DNA of 64,000 nt from Psychrobium sp. MM17-31 (GTDB lineage Bacteria; Pseudomonadota; Gammaproteobacteria; Enterobacterales; Psychrobiaceae), in NCBI RefSeq assembly GCF_022347785.1, contig NZ_JAKRGA010000006.1:62001-126000 (forward strand). The letters run 5' to 3'. Under the pieces are notes generated by a model. The model made no database searches. It saw nothing but the letters and a program-made list of their open reading frames with translations, and was not told where the DNA came from. Positions 27,105 to 37,041 of this stretch are shown in pieces. A program made the position numbers and the translations under genes. Position 1 is the first letter of the stretch, and each line of letters opens with the position of its first letter.

Positions 27105-27308
27105 TTAGGCTTCGTTATATCCATCTTTAACACCTTGAATAAAACATTCAATGCCTTCTGGGATATTGTGAATATCGGAATTAGAAATTGCCGACAATGC
27201 AATTAAGCATCCTGAGAGAGCGATGGCGCCTTTCGGATTACCCTTTCTATAAAGAATGAAGGCTGTAATTGCTAGAACAACGAGAATCAATGCTTTAATG
27301 GTGAACAT
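27105..27308 (-). CDS. Very small hypothetical membrane protein
   Basis: 67 residues, with AAGGA upstream of the ATG. Two hydrophobic segments (about 5-20 and 27-43) are separated by a charged turn containing KGNPKG, suggesting a helical hairpin in the membrane with a polar tail ending KDGYNEA. I know no family for it. It precedes the 110-residue gene, and both end at the tdh terminator. Confidence 0.6.
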   Translation of the reverse strand: MFTIKALILVVLAITAFILYRKGNPKGAIALSGCLIALSAISNSDIHNIPEGIECFIQGVKDGYNEA

Positions 27309-27382
27309 AGGTTAAATTCCTTATCAGTGTTTATTCCTTTGGGGTACATTAAAGCATAGCATGCTTTATTAATCTAAAAAGC

Positions 27383-29200
27383 TTAATTCTCAAACTGATA
27401 CTCCCTAATCAACGCCAAGAATTCATCGCCGAATTTTTCGAGCTTTCGCTCACCTACGCCGTTAACCCGTAGTAATTCGAATGGAGTTTGTGGCTGTTGC
27501 TCAGCCATTTCTGCGAGGCTAGCGTCGCTAAACACTACGTAAGGTGGCACGCCTTGATCATCGGCAATGGTTTTACGCAGGGTGCGTAGTTTGGCAAATA
27601 GTACTTCGTCGTAATCGTAGTCGTCTTTGCGAGAGCGGCCTTTGGCGCTGCTGCTCTTGGTAATGGCTTGCAGACGTGGCACCGCAAGTTCTACCCGTTT
27701 TTCTCCCTTAAGTACCGCTCGTGCTTCTGGGTTGAGCATTAATACCGAGCTGCGGGTGATGTCTTGGCGTAAGTAGCCAAGATGAATGAGTTGGCGGAAG
27801 ATACTGAGCCAATATTCGGTGCTGTGTTCAACACCTATACCGTAAGTGGTTAGTTTGTCGTGGCCATAGTCTAAAATACGCTGATTTTTAGAGCCGCGCA
27901 GTACATCAATAACATAAGCGACACCAAAGTTTTGCTGCACGCGATAAACACAAGACAGGGCTTTTTGCGCGACTACTGTGCCGTCAAAATGCTTGGGTGG
28001 ATCTAAACAAATATCGCAGTTGCCACACTTTTCTGAGCCGTATTCACCAAAATAGTGCAGAAGTACTTGCCGGCGACAAGTTTGCGCCTCGGCAAAGGCA
28101 GCCATCGCATTGAGTTTTTGATGCTCTACCTGCTGTTGAGCTTGGTTATTGCCTTGTTCAATCAAAAAGCGCACCCGTCCAGTATCGCTTGGATCGTATA
28201 GCATTACCGCTTCGGCGTTCATGCCATCACGACCAGCACGGCCAGTCTCTTGATAATAGGACTCGATATTTTTCGGAATGTTGTAGTGAATAACAAAGCG
28301 CACATCGGGTTTGTCAATGCCCATGCCAAACGCCACTGTTGCTACAACGATATCGGTGTCGCCGCGAATAAAGCTCTCTTGCACGCTCATCCGCTCGCTG
28401 TGCTCCATGCCACCGTGGTAGCCAAGTACACTCAGGTGTTGCTGCTGTAATTTGGCAGTCGTTTCTTCCACCTGTTTACGGGTAGTGCAATAGATAATGC
28501 CGGAGTTGTCGCCTTGGGTTTTTAAATATTGCAACAGTTGATGAAAAGGTTTGAATTTTTCATACAGGGTGTAGCGAATATTAGGGCGATCGAAACTCGC
28601 TTGATGATAAAACGGATTATTAAGATTCAAGCGCGAAGCTATTTCTTGGCGAGTTGCGTCATCTGCCGTTGCCGTTAGCGCCATAATTGGCGGTGTTGGT
28701 AACACTGATTTGATTTGACCAAGATTGGTATATTCCGGTCTAAAGTCGTGCCCCCATTGAGAAATACAGTGTGCTTCATCTATGGCAATTAGTGAGATAT
28801 GCAGCTGCTGAATGCGCTCTAAAAAACTCGGCTGAAGGATGCGCTCTGGCGCTACGTAAATTAATTTGATTTCACCGTATTGCAATGCATTAAGTACCGC
28901 GATGGATTCTTCGCGGCTTTGGCTTGAGTTTAAGTAAGCTGCGGCAACGCCATTGGCTTTAAGGGTGTCTACTTGATCTTTCATCAGTGAAATCAGCGGC
29001 GAAATCACTATGGTAATGCCAGACATTAACAGCGCGGGAATTTGAAAACACAGCGACTTACCACCACCTGTTGGCATAATAACGAGGCAATCGCGATGGT
29101 TTAGCGTTTGCTCGATGATGTCTAGTTGTCCGGCGCGAAATTCACTGTAACCAAAAACTTGGCTTAGAACCTGTTGCGGCGTTGACTGCGTTGTTTGCAC
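27383..29200 (-). CDS. recQ: ATP-dependent DNA helicase RecQ
   Basis: RecQ is a 3'-5' helicase acting in RecF-pathway recombination and replication-fork repair. The 605-residue protein contains Walker A (MPTGGGKSLC), the DEAH box (IDEAHCISQWGHDFR), motif VI (QETGRAGRDG), the RQC zinc cysteines (CRRQ, CGNCDIC) and a C-terminal HRDC domain (PFELLRVNGVGERK). All expected parts are present at the usual length. The start is GTG with AGAG just upstream. Confidence 0.97.
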   Translation of the reverse strand: MQTTQSTPQQVLSQVFGYSEFRAGQLDIIEQTLNHRDCLVIMPTGGGKSLCFQIPALLMSGITIVISPLISLMKDQVDTLKANGVAAAYLNSSQSREESIAVLNALQYGEIKLIYVAPERILQPSFLERIQQLHISLIAIDEAHCISQWGHDFRPEYTNLGQIKSVLPTPPIMALTATADDATRQEIASRLNLNNPFYHQASFDRPNIRYTLYEKFKPFHQLLQYLKTQGDNSGIIYCTTRKQVEETTAKLQQQHLSVLGYHGGMEHSERMSVQESFIRGDTDIVVATVAFGMGIDKPDVRFVIHYNIPKNIESYYQETGRAGRDGMNAEAVMLYDPSDTGRVRFLIEQGNNQAQQQVEHQKLNAMAAFAEAQTCRRQVLLHYFGEYGSEKCGNCDICLDPPKHFDGTVVAQKALSCVYRVQQNFGVAYVIDVLRGSKNQRILDYGHDKLTTYGIGVEHSTEYWLSIFRQLIHLGYLRQDITRSSVLMLNPEARAVLKGEKRVELAVPRLQAITKSSSAKGRSRKDDYDYDEVLFAKLRTLRKTIADDQGVPPYVVFSDASLAEMAEQQPQTPFELLRVNGVGERKLEKFGDEFLALIREYQFEN

Positions 29201-29332
29201 TGCGTCTCTTTATGCATCTAAAAATCAGAAGACGTAGTGTAATCGACTATCACCTTGTTGTCCTATTAAAATGCTTGTTTAAATCAACTGTATTATTTAT
29301 TCTGTTGAGCAGATAACAAATGGACATTAGCA

Positions 29333-29800
29333 ATGAGCGAACAATTACAAACCCAAGAAGTTAGAGATATTATCAAGGATATTTTCGACCGACAGATGCC
29401 GTATCACCAATTAATTGGTTTGAATATTTCGTGTTACGAGAATAATAAAATCGAACTTAAAATTGCCATGAAGCCTGAGTTGGTGGGCAATATTATGCAC
29501 GGCATTCTACATGGCGGTGTAACGGCAAGTATGCTCGATGTTGCTGGTGGCATGATTGTGTTTTCAGATGTGCTCGAAAACATGGAAGATCTCAGTAAAG
29601 AAGCCGTCATGAAACGATTGCAAAACCTCGGTACTATCGATTTACGCATCGATTATTTACGTCCGGGCCGCGGTGAAGAATTTACAGCAACCGCAACGGT
29701 AATTCGCACGGGCAATAAGGTAGCTGTTGCACGGATGGAACTCCATAACGAAAAGGGCGATCATATCGCTTTTGGTACTGGTACTTACATGGTGGGTTAG
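29333..29800 (+). CDS. Hotdog-fold thioesterase (PaaI-like)
   Basis: 155 residues of the hotdog superfamily. Seen are the family segment GILHGGVTASMLDVAGG, in which HGG and the following helix form the acyl-CoA binding site, and IDLRIDYLRPGRGEEF on the central strand. Such proteins hydrolyse acyl-CoA or related thioesters. The substrate cannot be told from sequence. It is divergent from recQ, and the next gene begins 52 bp after its stop. Confidence 0.82.
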   Translation: MSEQLQTQEVRDIIKDIFDRQMPYHQLIGLNISCYENNKIELKIAMKPELVGNIMHGILHGGVTASMLDVAGGMIVFSDVLENMEDLSKEAVMKRLQNLGTIDLRIDYLRPGRGEEFTATATVIRTGNKVAVARMELHNEKGDHIAFGTGTYMVG

Positions 29801-29852
29801 CCTAAGAAATATTCGTCTATACTTAGTTTTTTCGTCGCAAAAGTTGAGTATA

Positions 29853-30602
29853 GTGTTGAGCTTTTTTATTAAATCATTGTGCGTTATTGTGGTTTTGTCT
29901 TGCTCCTCTGTTATGGCAAAACCACTTACAGTGGTTACCGAGATCATTCCTCCTTATCAAACCAAAAATGAAGACGGCTCTGTTGGCGGTTATGCTACGC
30001 AAGTGGTTAGGCGTTTGTTTCAGTTAACGGGGCAGCAGCCAGATATAATTCCACTACCTTGGGGACGTGCTTATTTAATGGCGCAAAAAGAGCCTAATGT
30101 ACTGATTTATTCAATGATCAGGACGGTGGCGAGAGAAGAGCAATTTCAATGGATTGGCAACCTGCATACTCAGCGTTTTTACATGTGGGGCTTAAAGAAA
30201 AACTTCGATAAGCCATTCAGTGATCTCTCACAGGCTAAACCTTATCGAATTGCAACCTCTAAAGGTTATGGTGCTGCTTACCTGTTGGCAGAAAACAATT
30301 TCGACAACGTGTTACATACTGCGCGTAATGATCAAAATGTCGGCATGTTATTTAAAGAACGTGTCGACATTATTTTCAGTTCAGAGGTGCTGCTGTACAA
30401 CAGAATCAAAAAGCTTGGTTACTCGAATGAAGATGTTAGGAGATTATATGAAGTTGCGCCCCTTAGTAGGGAACTTAGCATTGCTTTCAGTCGAGAATCT
30501 AATCCGCATTTAGTGCTGCGATTTCAGGTGGCATTTAATTATTTAGAACGCACTGGCGAATTAGAGAAAATAAGACGCCAGTGGGACATTATTGAGCGTT
30601 AA
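29853..30602 (+). CDS. Periplasmic substrate-binding protein (SBP_bac_3 type)
   Basis: 249 residues from a GTG start chosen because it directly precedes a signal peptide (LSFFIKSLCVIVVLSCSSVMA). The mature part begins KPLTVVTEIIPPY, followed by GGYATQVVRRLF and IPLPWGRAYLMA, as in the family-3 solute-binding fold common as stand-alone proteins in Alteromonadales and Vibrionales. No permease or ATPase gene is near, so it may feed a remote transporter or act as a sensor. The longer open frame overlaps the thioesterase gene and is rejected. The exact start remains uncertain; TTG at 29844 is an alternative. Confidence 0.75.
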   Translation: MLSFFIKSLCVIVVLSCSSVMAKPLTVVTEIIPPYQTKNEDGSVGGYATQVVRRLFQLTGQQPDIIPLPWGRAYLMAQKEPNVLIYSMIRTVAREEQFQWIGNLHTQRFYMWGLKKNFDKPFSDLSQAKPYRIATSKGYGAAYLLAENNFDNVLHTARNDQNVGMLFKERVDIIFSSEVLLYNRIKKLGYSNEDVRRLYEVAPLSRELSIAFSRESNPHLVLRFQVAFNYLERTGELEKIRRQWDIIER

Positions 30603-30608
30603 ACTTCG

Positions 30609-31667
30609 CTATTCACCGATATCTTGCTTGGATTGAATAAAGCTACACACCAAAGCTGCTGTGCCTTGACCAACGTCGCTAGTTCCAGCTTCCATGCCTG
30701 CTGGGTGCTGACAAGGCGCGCCTTCGGCAAGGTGTAGGTAGCTTGCTTGTGGCAGTTGCGCAATGCTGTGTACATAGAATTGTGCATCAGTTAGTTCAAC
30801 ACCAACGTTGGTGTAGGCACTCGCTGGCATAAATGAGATCGCATCGACGTCTAACTCAATACCGACAGGCGCATGACAATCTCTTAAATAACACAGTGCA
30901 TCATCGATGGCTTGTGCAAAGGTCATTTCTCGTCTAACGTAAATTTGTTGATAACTCACATACGGAAAATGATGCTGATTTAGGCTTTTAATGTTGGCAG
31001 CAGAGTTTTTAAGTTCGTGCATGCCCAATGAGAAGTAGTGACTCAGATAGTTTTCTGACGCGGCATAACTAAATCCGTTACCGCTGTGACGACCTTCGAG
31101 GTTGCGAAAATCGGTATGAGGGTCAAGATTTATCGCCGCCATCGGCTTGTTGTTTGCTTCACTCATTCCTCGCAGAATGCCATAGGCATTATTATGACCG
31201 CCGCCAATAACTATTGGCATTAAACCCCGTTCACCAATCGCCTTAATAACTGTTGTCACTCGCTCATCGAGCTTACTCACTAAATCGCGTATTGTCGCGA
31301 GCTCGTCTTCGTTGGTTAAATCTAAATCGGCGCTTTGCTGCTGTAAATCATCGGTAATAATATGGCCGAGCAAGCCAATTTCTTCACTGCGAATAAAGGC
31401 GTTTTGCTGTAAGTTTAAAAAACGTGATAAAAACGCATTCCAACCATCAGTGCTGCCGCCGCGACCTAAATTCGCACGCGGACCGATGTCCTCAGGAATA
31501 CCTAATAAAACAAATTTCGCACCAAGGGCTTTAAAGTCATCAAGAACGGCGTTCAATTCACTAGCCTTTGGCAATAAAATCTGCTGACCAATTTTAGTTT
31601 CGCCAAGGCGATTGCTAATAAAATGAGAAATTGAATTTAAAGAGGCAAAGTGGAGTAGAGTCGTCAT
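30609..31667 (-). CDS. Arginase/agmatinase/formimidoylglutamase-family hydrolase
   Basis: 352 residues of the ureohydrolase superfamily, which uses a two-manganese centre to cleave C-N bonds. Metal-binding motifs are seen in order: GGGHNN, DPHTDFR and ELDVDAI. These correspond to the usual GGDH, DAHxD and SxDxDxxDP but differ in several places, most like formimidoylglutamase and its uncharacterised relatives. No other histidine-degradation (hut) gene is nearby, so the hutG name is not used. It converges with the solute-binding gene, with stops 6 bp apart. Confidence 0.78.
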   Translation of the reverse strand: MTTLLHFASLNSISHFISNRLGETKIGQQILLPKASELNAVLDDFKALGAKFVLLGIPEDIGPRANLGRGGSTDGWNAFLSRFLNLQQNAFIRSEEIGLLGHIITDDLQQQSADLDLTNEDELATIRDLVSKLDERVTTVIKAIGERGLMPIVIGGGHNNAYGILRGMSEANNKPMAAINLDPHTDFRNLEGRHSGNGFSYAASENYLSHYFSLGMHELKNSAANIKSLNQHHFPYVSYQQIYVRREMTFAQAIDDALCYLRDCHAPVGIELDVDAISFMPASAYTNVGVELTDAQFYVHSIAQLPQASYLHLAEGAPCQHPAGMEAGTSDVGQGTAALVCSFIQSKQDIGE

Positions 31668-31732
31668 AGTTAAGGTGTGCAGTTGAAAATCTAGGCGCCT
31701 TTATACCACAAAGCGCCTAAATAGAGAGTAGA

Positions 31733-32218
31733 TTATTCAATATCTAGCGGATCTGGCGATAAGATAATCCCCGTTGAATCGGCATATACATGATCTTCAG
31801 GCAAGAAAGTTACACCGCCAAAGTTGACTGGCATATCGGTTTCACCATCGTGATTATCGTTGGCTAAGACTGGAATGGACGCTAAGGCTTGAATACCTAA
31901 ATCTAGCTCGTCAATTAAGTCGACTTCGCGAATACAACCGTAAACGATAATGCCTTCCCAGCCATTGTCTAACGCGAGCTCGGCCAGTTCAAAATCAACC
32001 AAAGCACGACGCAGCGAGCCGCCGCCATCAATGACCAATACTTTGCCTGCACCACTTTGGGTCAAGGTTTCGCGAATTAATCCATAGGCTTCGTGACATT
32101 TCACGGTGACTACTTCGCCGCCAAATGAATTTCGGCCGCCGAAATTGGCAAACATAGGTTCAACCACATCGACGCTATCTAGGTACATGTCGCAGAGTTC
32201 AGAAGTATTGTATTGCAT
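31733..32218 (-). CDS. rraA: Regulator of RNase E activity A
   Basis: RraA binds RNase E and inhibits mRNA decay. The 161-residue protein matches throughout: [12 protein letters not shown] at the N-terminus, the central [18 protein letters not shown], and YGCIREV with the conserved arginine. The fold is shared with methyltransferase-like and aldolase-like proteins, but length and the N-terminus fit RraA. It is the next gene after glnG on the same strand, 80 bp away. Confidence 0.95.
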   Translation of the reverse strand: MQYNTSELCDMYLDSVDVVEPMFANFGGRNSFGGEVVTVKCHEAYGLIRETLTQSGAGKVLVIDGGGSLRRALVDFELAELALDNGWEGIIVYGCIREVDLIDELDLGIQALASIPVLANDNHDGETDMPVNFGGVTFLPEDHVYADSTGIILSPDPLDIE

Positions 32219-32298
32219 GGCTGTTTCTCACAAAGAAGTGTTAATACTTAGATACTAGCCTAAGCACAGATCATTGCCAATGAATTACGGCGTAAAGC

Positions 32299-33699
32299 TT
32301 ATTTTATATCAAGCTCTTTTAGCTTACGGGTCAGTGTATTACGTCCCCAACCTAGCTTTTTAGCCGCTAATTGCTTGTGTCCCGCACTACTAGTGAGAGC
32401 GCAATCGATAACGGTGCGTTCAAAATCTGGCACTGCTTGATTTAAAATTGCCTCATTACCACTATTAAGTTGCTCCATACACCATGCGCGAAGTGCTTGT
32501 TGCCAGTCACTGTGCTGTGCTTGTTGTGGTTTGGCTTGAGTGAGCTCAGGAGGAAGATCGTTAACTAGAATTTCTTGGCCAGATGCCATCACGGTTAGCC
32601 AGCGACAGGTATTTTCTAATTGACGTACATTACCCGGCCATTCGAGTGTTGTGATGTAAGCTTGTGCTTCTTTGCTCATTTTCTTCGCTTCAACTTTGAG
32701 CTCCTTCGCCGCTAAGTTGAGGAAGTGATCGGCCAACGTCGGAATATCTTCACGACGCTCGTTGAGGCTTGGGATATGAATGCGAATTACATTAAGGCGA
32801 TGGAATAAATCTTCACGGAATTCACCGTCAATCACTAGCTGCTCAAGGTTTTGGTGAGTTGCCGCAATAATTCGAACGTCTACCGACACAGGCTGGTGGC
32901 CACCAACACGGTAAAACTGCCCATCTGCTAAGACACGTAGTAATCGCGTTTGTACCTCTAGTGGCATATCGCCGATTTCATCGAGAAATAAAGTGCCGCC
33001 GTTGGCCTGTTCGAAGCGACCTTCACGCACGGTATTTGCGCCAGTAAACGCGCCTTTTTCGTGACCGAATAATTCAGATTCAATCAGATCTTTGGGAATA
33101 GCCGCCATGTTAAGCGCGATAAAATTATTGTCTTTACGCGGGCTGTGCTTGTGCAGCGCCTTGGCGACTAACTCTTTACCCGTTCCCGATTGACCGTTGA
33201 TAAGCACACTAATGCTCGATGATGATAAGCGGCCAATGGCGCGGAAAACCTCTTGCATCGCAGGCGCTTCGCCGATGATTTCTGGCGTTGCACTCTGATT
33301 GTTAGCGGTTTTTTTAGCGCGTTTAGTTTGTTCGTTACTGTGGTCGATGGCGCGATTGATTAAGCCTAATGCGTCATCGATATCAAAGGGTTTGGGCAAG
33401 TATTCAAAAGCGCCGCTTTGATAGGCACTTACCGCGCTATCGAGATCGGAATGCGCTGTAATTATGATGACCGGAATTTCTGGGAAATGCTCTTGTATGC
33501 GGCCTAGTAATTCCATGCCGTCGGTATCAGGCATTCGTACATCAGAGACAATAACACTTGGTTGTTCGTGTGCTAAGGCTTCCCACAGACTTTCCGCGGC
33601 GGCAAAGGTGCCAACGCTGATATTAGCGCTCGATAATGCTTTTTCTAATACCCAGCGAATTGAACTGTCGTCGTCCAGTACCCATACTTGTTCGGTCAT
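32299..33699 (-). CDS. glnG: Nitrogen regulation response regulator NtrC
   Basis: NtrC activates sigma-54 promoters under nitrogen limitation. The 466-residue protein has a receiver domain (phospho-acceptor aspartate in [13 protein letters not shown]), an AAA+ domain with Walker A GQSGTGKE, the sigma-54 contact loop [15 protein letters not shown], and a Fis-type helix-turn-helix at the C-terminus ([21 protein letters not shown]). Its ATG overlaps the glnL stop by one base (TAATG), indicating coupled translation. NtrC-like sites lie in front of glnA and glnL in this window. Confidence 0.98.
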   Translation of the reverse strand: MTEQVWVLDDDSSIRWVLEKALSSANISVGTFAAAESLWEALAHEQPSVIVSDVRMPDTDGMELLGRIQEHFPEIPVIIITAHSDLDSAVSAYQSGAFEYLPKPFDIDDALGLINRAIDHSNEQTKRAKKTANNQSATPEIIGEAPAMQEVFRAIGRLSSSSISVLINGQSGTGKELVAKALHKHSPRKDNNFIALNMAAIPKDLIESELFGHEKGAFTGANTVREGRFEQANGGTLFLDEIGDMPLEVQTRLLRVLADGQFYRVGGHQPVSVDVRIIAATHQNLEQLVIDGEFREDLFHRLNVIRIHIPSLNERREDIPTLADHFLNLAAKELKVEAKKMSKEAQAYITTLEWPGNVRQLENTCRWLTVMASGQEILVNDLPPELTQAKPQQAQHSDWQQALRAWCMEQLNSGNEAILNQAVPDFERTVIDCALTSSAGHKQLAAKKLGWGRNTLTRKLKELDIK

Positions 33700-34748
33700 T
33701 AGGATTCCTTAATTACTGGTAGTGAAACGGTGAATTCGGTTTTACCTGGGCGCGAAGTAAAATCGATACGTCCGTGATGTTGCTGTATTAGCGTTTGCGC
33801 GATAGATAAACCGAGGCCTGTTCCCTCAGCACGGCCTGTCACCATGGGGTAAAACAGGGTGTTGTGCAATTGTGGTGCAATGCCGGGACCGTTATCGATA
33901 ATCTTAATTTCGACGGCGAGTCGATGGCGCTGACCATTGATAGTGACTTGGTTGGTGACGCGGCTCATTACTGTCAGATGACCGCTTTTACCCATTGCCT
34001 GAATTGCATTTTGAATGATGTTCAACAATGCTTGCTGGATCTGTTCATCGTCGATGGAGATATCGGGAATACTGGGATCATAGTCGCGCTCTATGCTGAT
34101 CCCTGTTGGTAGTTCAATGGACACTAGTTTAATTATTTTTTCCAACACCTGATGAATGTTGTGCAGTTTGTGCTGATGGTGAGTATTGGGCCCTAGTAGG
34201 CGCTCAACTAAATTGTTGAGACGATCCGCCTGTTCCATAATCATCTGAGTATATTCTCGGTTTTCTTCATCGAGCTGACGATGTAAAAGCTGCGCTGCAC
34301 CGCGTAATCCGCCGAGGGGATTTTTGATCTCGTGAGCAAGGCCTTTAACCAAGTTCTTGGCGAGTTGCTGCTGGGTCAGCTGCTGCATCTCTTCGGAGAT
34401 GCGCTGCTGTTGGTCGACTTGTCTAATTTCTACTAATAAGAAGTGCTCGTCATCGACTTCTAGTGGGCTCACACTGAGATCGATGGTGACGCTGCGGCCA
34501 TCGACGCTAATCAAGGTCGCAAGATTGTCGGTAAAGCCTTGGTCGGTTTCAAATACTTGTGAAAATAGCTGAGTGCTTGAACTTAGATGATGGAACAAGG
34601 TATTGAGGTGGCTTCCCGCCATGCGTTTGGTACTAATTTTTAATAATTGCTCTGCTGCTTGATTGCTATGTTGCACGCAAAGCTGCTGATCGAGTAATAA
34701 AATACTCGATACCACATTATCAAAAATCGACTTGTAAATGCTGGCCAC
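33699..34748 (-). CDS. glnL: Nitrogen regulation sensor kinase NtrB
   Basis: NtrB phosphorylates or dephosphorylates NtrC depending on PII. The 349-residue product has an N-terminal PAS domain (SIFDNVVSSILLLDQQ), the H-box GLAHEIKNPLGG, and an ATPase domain with N box (NIIQNAIQAM) and G boxes (DNGPGIAP, GTGLGLSIA). There is no membrane segment, as expected. I prefer GTG at 34748, with GGAG six bases upstream, over TTG at 34760, which overlaps that ribosome site. A perfect NtrC palindrome lies 30 bp upstream. Confidence 0.96.
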   Translation of the reverse strand: MASIYKSIFDNVVSSILLLDQQLCVQHSNQAAEQLLKISTKRMAGSHLNTLFHHLSSSTQLFSQVFETDQGFTDNLATLISVDGRSVTIDLSVSPLEVDDEHFLLVEIRQVDQQQRISEEMQQLTQQQLAKNLVKGLAHEIKNPLGGLRGAAQLLHRQLDEENREYTQMIMEQADRLNNLVERLLGPNTHHQHKLHNIHQVLEKIIKLVSIELPTGISIERDYDPSIPDISIDDEQIQQALLNIIQNAIQAMGKSGHLTVMSRVTNQVTINGQRHRLAVEIKIIDNGPGIAPQLHNTLFYPMVTGRAEGTGLGLSIAQTLIQQHHGRIDFTSRPGKTEFTVSLPVIKES

Positions 34749-34778
34749 CTTGAGCTCCAATGATTGAAATCTATTAAC

Positions 34779-34793
34779 GCACCATTTTGGTGC
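34779..34793 (-). promoter_or_regulatory. NtrC-binding palindrome upstream of glnL
   Basis: GCACCATTTTGGTGC is a perfect 6-3-6 inverted repeat matching the NtrC site. In E. coli a comparable site represses glnLp. Position and match are seen; the repressor role is by analogy. Confidence 0.85.
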
Positions 34794-34832
34794 GAAAGAT
34801 TGTCGATTGCAAACATCTTGCTCAATTTTGGG

Positions 34833-35345
34833 CTATCTAGCGCGATTTATTGAGGCTTTATGCATGTAAACAACCGTTTCATCAGAAGCTGCAAGAACTT
34901 TGCCACGACGCGTTTGTAATAACGCTTTAATTTTAATGATGCCGCGGTCGAGTTCTTTTAGTGCAAAAGTGGTGTTTTTGGTTGGTTTGCCATAGGGCTT
35001 TTCATTGATTAAAAGCTGAATGAGGTAATCGTCAACGGCATCGTGTGTCGCACCTATACGAATGTTTAATTCGCCGGCATTGCTGCGAATAGAATCGCCA
35101 TTGGTTGGTGATAGCACGGTAATGTTAGCCACAGCTTTTTTCTCAGGTTTTTCCACTTCGATAGGTTTAGGGATTGGCTGAGTAGCTCGAGTGTTTATTG
35201 GCGGCAGCTTGGCTTTTTTAGCTCCGGGAAAGGGTTTGTCTGAGTAGGTTACAGTGCCGTCTTTATTGACCTTTTTATACACAGTGAAGGCCGATACCGT
35301 TAGCGTTAAGCTCAGTAAGATAATGGCGATGAGATATTTATACAT
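34833..35345 (-). CDS. DUF4124-domain protein
   Basis: 170 residues with an N-terminal signal or anchor (YLIAIILLSLTLTVSA), followed at once by the DUF4124 pattern VYKKVNKDGTVTYSDKPFPGA. A proline/lysine linker leads to a C-terminal beta-rich domain (ITVLSPTNGDSIRSNAGELNI) resembling an Ig-like fold. DUF4124 proteins are envelope proteins of unknown function. The gene lies between glnA and glnL on the same strand, an arrangement I associate with Alteromonadales, but no nitrogen-related motif is visible. Confidence 0.85.
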   Translation of the reverse strand: MYKYLIAIILLSLTLTVSAFTVYKKVNKDGTVTYSDKPFPGAKKAKLPPINTRATQPIPKPIEVEKPEKKAVANITVLSPTNGDSIRSNAGELNIRIGATHDAVDDYLIQLLINEKPYGKPTKNTTFALKELDRGIIKIKALLQTRRGKVLAASDETVVYMHKASINRAR

Positions 35346-35416
35346 AACGGCAGTTTTTGTTGATTATACATTGTCTTTAATAATGCGCCTTAACTGAATA
35401 TTTTTCAAACTGGCAC

Positions 35417-35446
35417 AAAAAAGCCTGCAAAGTTGCAGGCTTTTTA
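35417..35446 (-). terminator. Intrinsic terminator after glnA
   Basis: On the minus strand, AAGCCTGCAA, loop CT, TTGCAGGCTT, then TTTTG. It separates glnA from the DUF4124-glnL-glnG genes, so glnL needs its own promoter. Confidence 0.9.
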
Positions 35447-35464
35447 AGAAATGCGACTTAACGA

Positions 35465-36874
35465 TTAAACGCTGTAGTACATTTCAAATTCAACTGGGCT
35501 AACTGCAAGGTTTAGGCGCTCTACTTCTTGCGATTTCAGCTCGATGTAAGCTTCGATAGCGTCTTTAGAGAATACGCCACCTTCTGTTAGGAAGTCGTTA
35601 TCTGCTTTTAATGCTTCTAGTGCTTCAGCAAACGACTCAGCAACTGTTGGAATTGCTGCTGCTTCTTCAGCTGGTAGATCGTATAGATCTTTATCCATTG
35701 CATCACCTGGGTGGATCTTGTTCTTGATACCGTCAAGGCCAGCCATTAGTAGCGCAGAGAACGCTAGGTATGGGTTAGCTGTTGGATCAGGGAAGCGAAC
35801 TTCGATACGACGTGCTTTTGGTGATGGTACAACAGGTATACGGATTGACGCACTACGGTTACGCGCTGAGTAAGCTAGCATTACTGGCGCTTCGAAACCA
35901 GGAACTAGACGCTTGTACGAGTTAGTTGACGCGTTAGTGAAAGCGTTTAGTGCTTTAGCATGCTTGATGATACCGCCAATGTAGTAAAGTGCTGTTTCAG
36001 ATAAACCGCCGTACTTGTCACCAGCAAATAAGTTTTGACCATCCTTTGCTAGAGACATGTGACAGTGCATACCGCTACCGTTGTCTTGTGAAATCGGCTT
36101 AGGCATAAAGGTCGCAGTTTTACCAAATTCGTGCGCTACGTTGTGAACTACGTATTTGTAGATTTGAATTTCGTCAGCTTTGTTAACGATAGTGTTAAAG
36201 CGACATGCAATTTCGTTTTGACCAGCGGTTGCTACTTCGTGGTGATGTGCTTCTACTACTAAGCCCATTTGATCCATGAGCATACACATAGCACTACGGA
36301 TATCTTGTGAAGAATCTACTGGAGATACTGGGAAGTAACCGCCTTTGATCGCAGGACGGTGACCTGTATTGCCTTCTTCGTATTCAGTGTTTGAGTTCCA
36401 ACATGCTTCTTTATCGTCGATTGAGTAAGACGCACCATTGATATCGTTTTTGTAACGAACATCGTCAAATAGGAAGAACTCTGGCTCTGGGCCAAATAGT
36501 ACATCGTCAGCGAAGCCAGCGCTGCGCATGTATTCTTCAGCGCGTTTAGCCACTGAACGTGGGTCGCGATCGTAACCTTGTAGTGTGTCTGGTTCTAAGA
36601 TGTCACAACGGATGTTAAGTGTTGGGATGTCGCAGAATGGGTCTAATACCGCAGTAGAAGCATCTGGCATCATTACCATGTCTGAGTTGTTAATTGCTTT
36701 CCAACCAGCGATTGAAGAGCCGTCAAACATTTTACCGTCTTCGAAAAAGTCTTCGTCAACTTGGTGAGCAGGAATACTGATGTGCTGCTCTTTACCTTTG
36801 GTATCAGTGAAACGTAAATCGATAAATTTCACGTCGTTTTCTTTAATTAACTCTAGAACATTCTCAATAGACAT
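35465..36874 (-). CDS. glnA: Glutamine synthetase, type I
   Basis: GlnA makes glutamine from glutamate, ammonia and ATP as a dodecamer. The 469-residue protein has the DGSSIAGW and FGPEPEFF segments, the ATP-binding and catalytic stretch [10 protein letters not shown], the NRSASIRIP motif, and the adenylylation-site region ending [15 protein letters not shown] (tyrosine in NLYDLP-like DLYDLP context). GAGGA precedes the ATG. The upstream region carries a sigma-54 promoter and NtrC sites. Confidence 0.98.
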   Translation of the reverse strand: MSIENVLELIKENDVKFIDLRFTDTKGKEQHISIPAHQVDEDFFEDGKMFDGSSIAGWKAINNSDMVMMPDASTAVLDPFCDIPTLNIRCDILEPDTLQGYDRDPRSVAKRAEEYMRSAGFADDVLFGPEPEFFLFDDVRYKNDINGASYSIDDKEACWNSNTEYEEGNTGHRPAIKGGYFPVSPVDSSQDIRSAMCMLMDQMGLVVEAHHHEVATAGQNEIACRFNTIVNKADEIQIYKYVVHNVAHEFGKTATFMPKPISQDNGSGMHCHMSLAKDGQNLFAGDKYGGLSETALYYIGGIIKHAKALNAFTNASTNSYKRLVPGFEAPVMLAYSARNRSASIRIPVVPSPKARRIEVRFPDPTANPYLAFSALLMAGLDGIKNKIHPGDAMDKDLYDLPAEEAAAIPTVAESFAEALEALKADNDFLTEGGVFSKDAIEAYIELKSQEVERLNLAVSPVEFEMYYSV

Positions 36875-36961
36875 TGGGTGTTTCCTCTTAACTAATTTTA
36901 TTTAGGCGATTACTTTTTGAGATAAAAATAATTGCACCAATGATTCAACTACAGCCGTTAA

Positions 36962-36977
36962 AGCCAATATTGTGCCA
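36962..36977 (-). promoter_or_regulatory. Sigma-54 promoter of glnA
   Basis: On the minus strand TGGCACAATATTGGCT has the -24 GG and -12 GC at exact GG-N10-GC spacing; one base differs from the consensus TTGC at -12. Transcription would start near 36951, about 76 bases before the glnA ATG. Confidence 0.8.
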
Positions 36978-37041
36978 ACAGTTTAAGTATTTGATAGTAA
37001 TTGATTTATTGTTTTTAGAGTGAAGTGAATGTGTTGTTTTT

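Noticed and set aside
29727-29852. Upstream extension of the solute-binding protein gene overlapping the thioesterase gene
   Set aside because: The signal peptide starts only at about 29853; the overlap would double-code a conserved thioesterase end.
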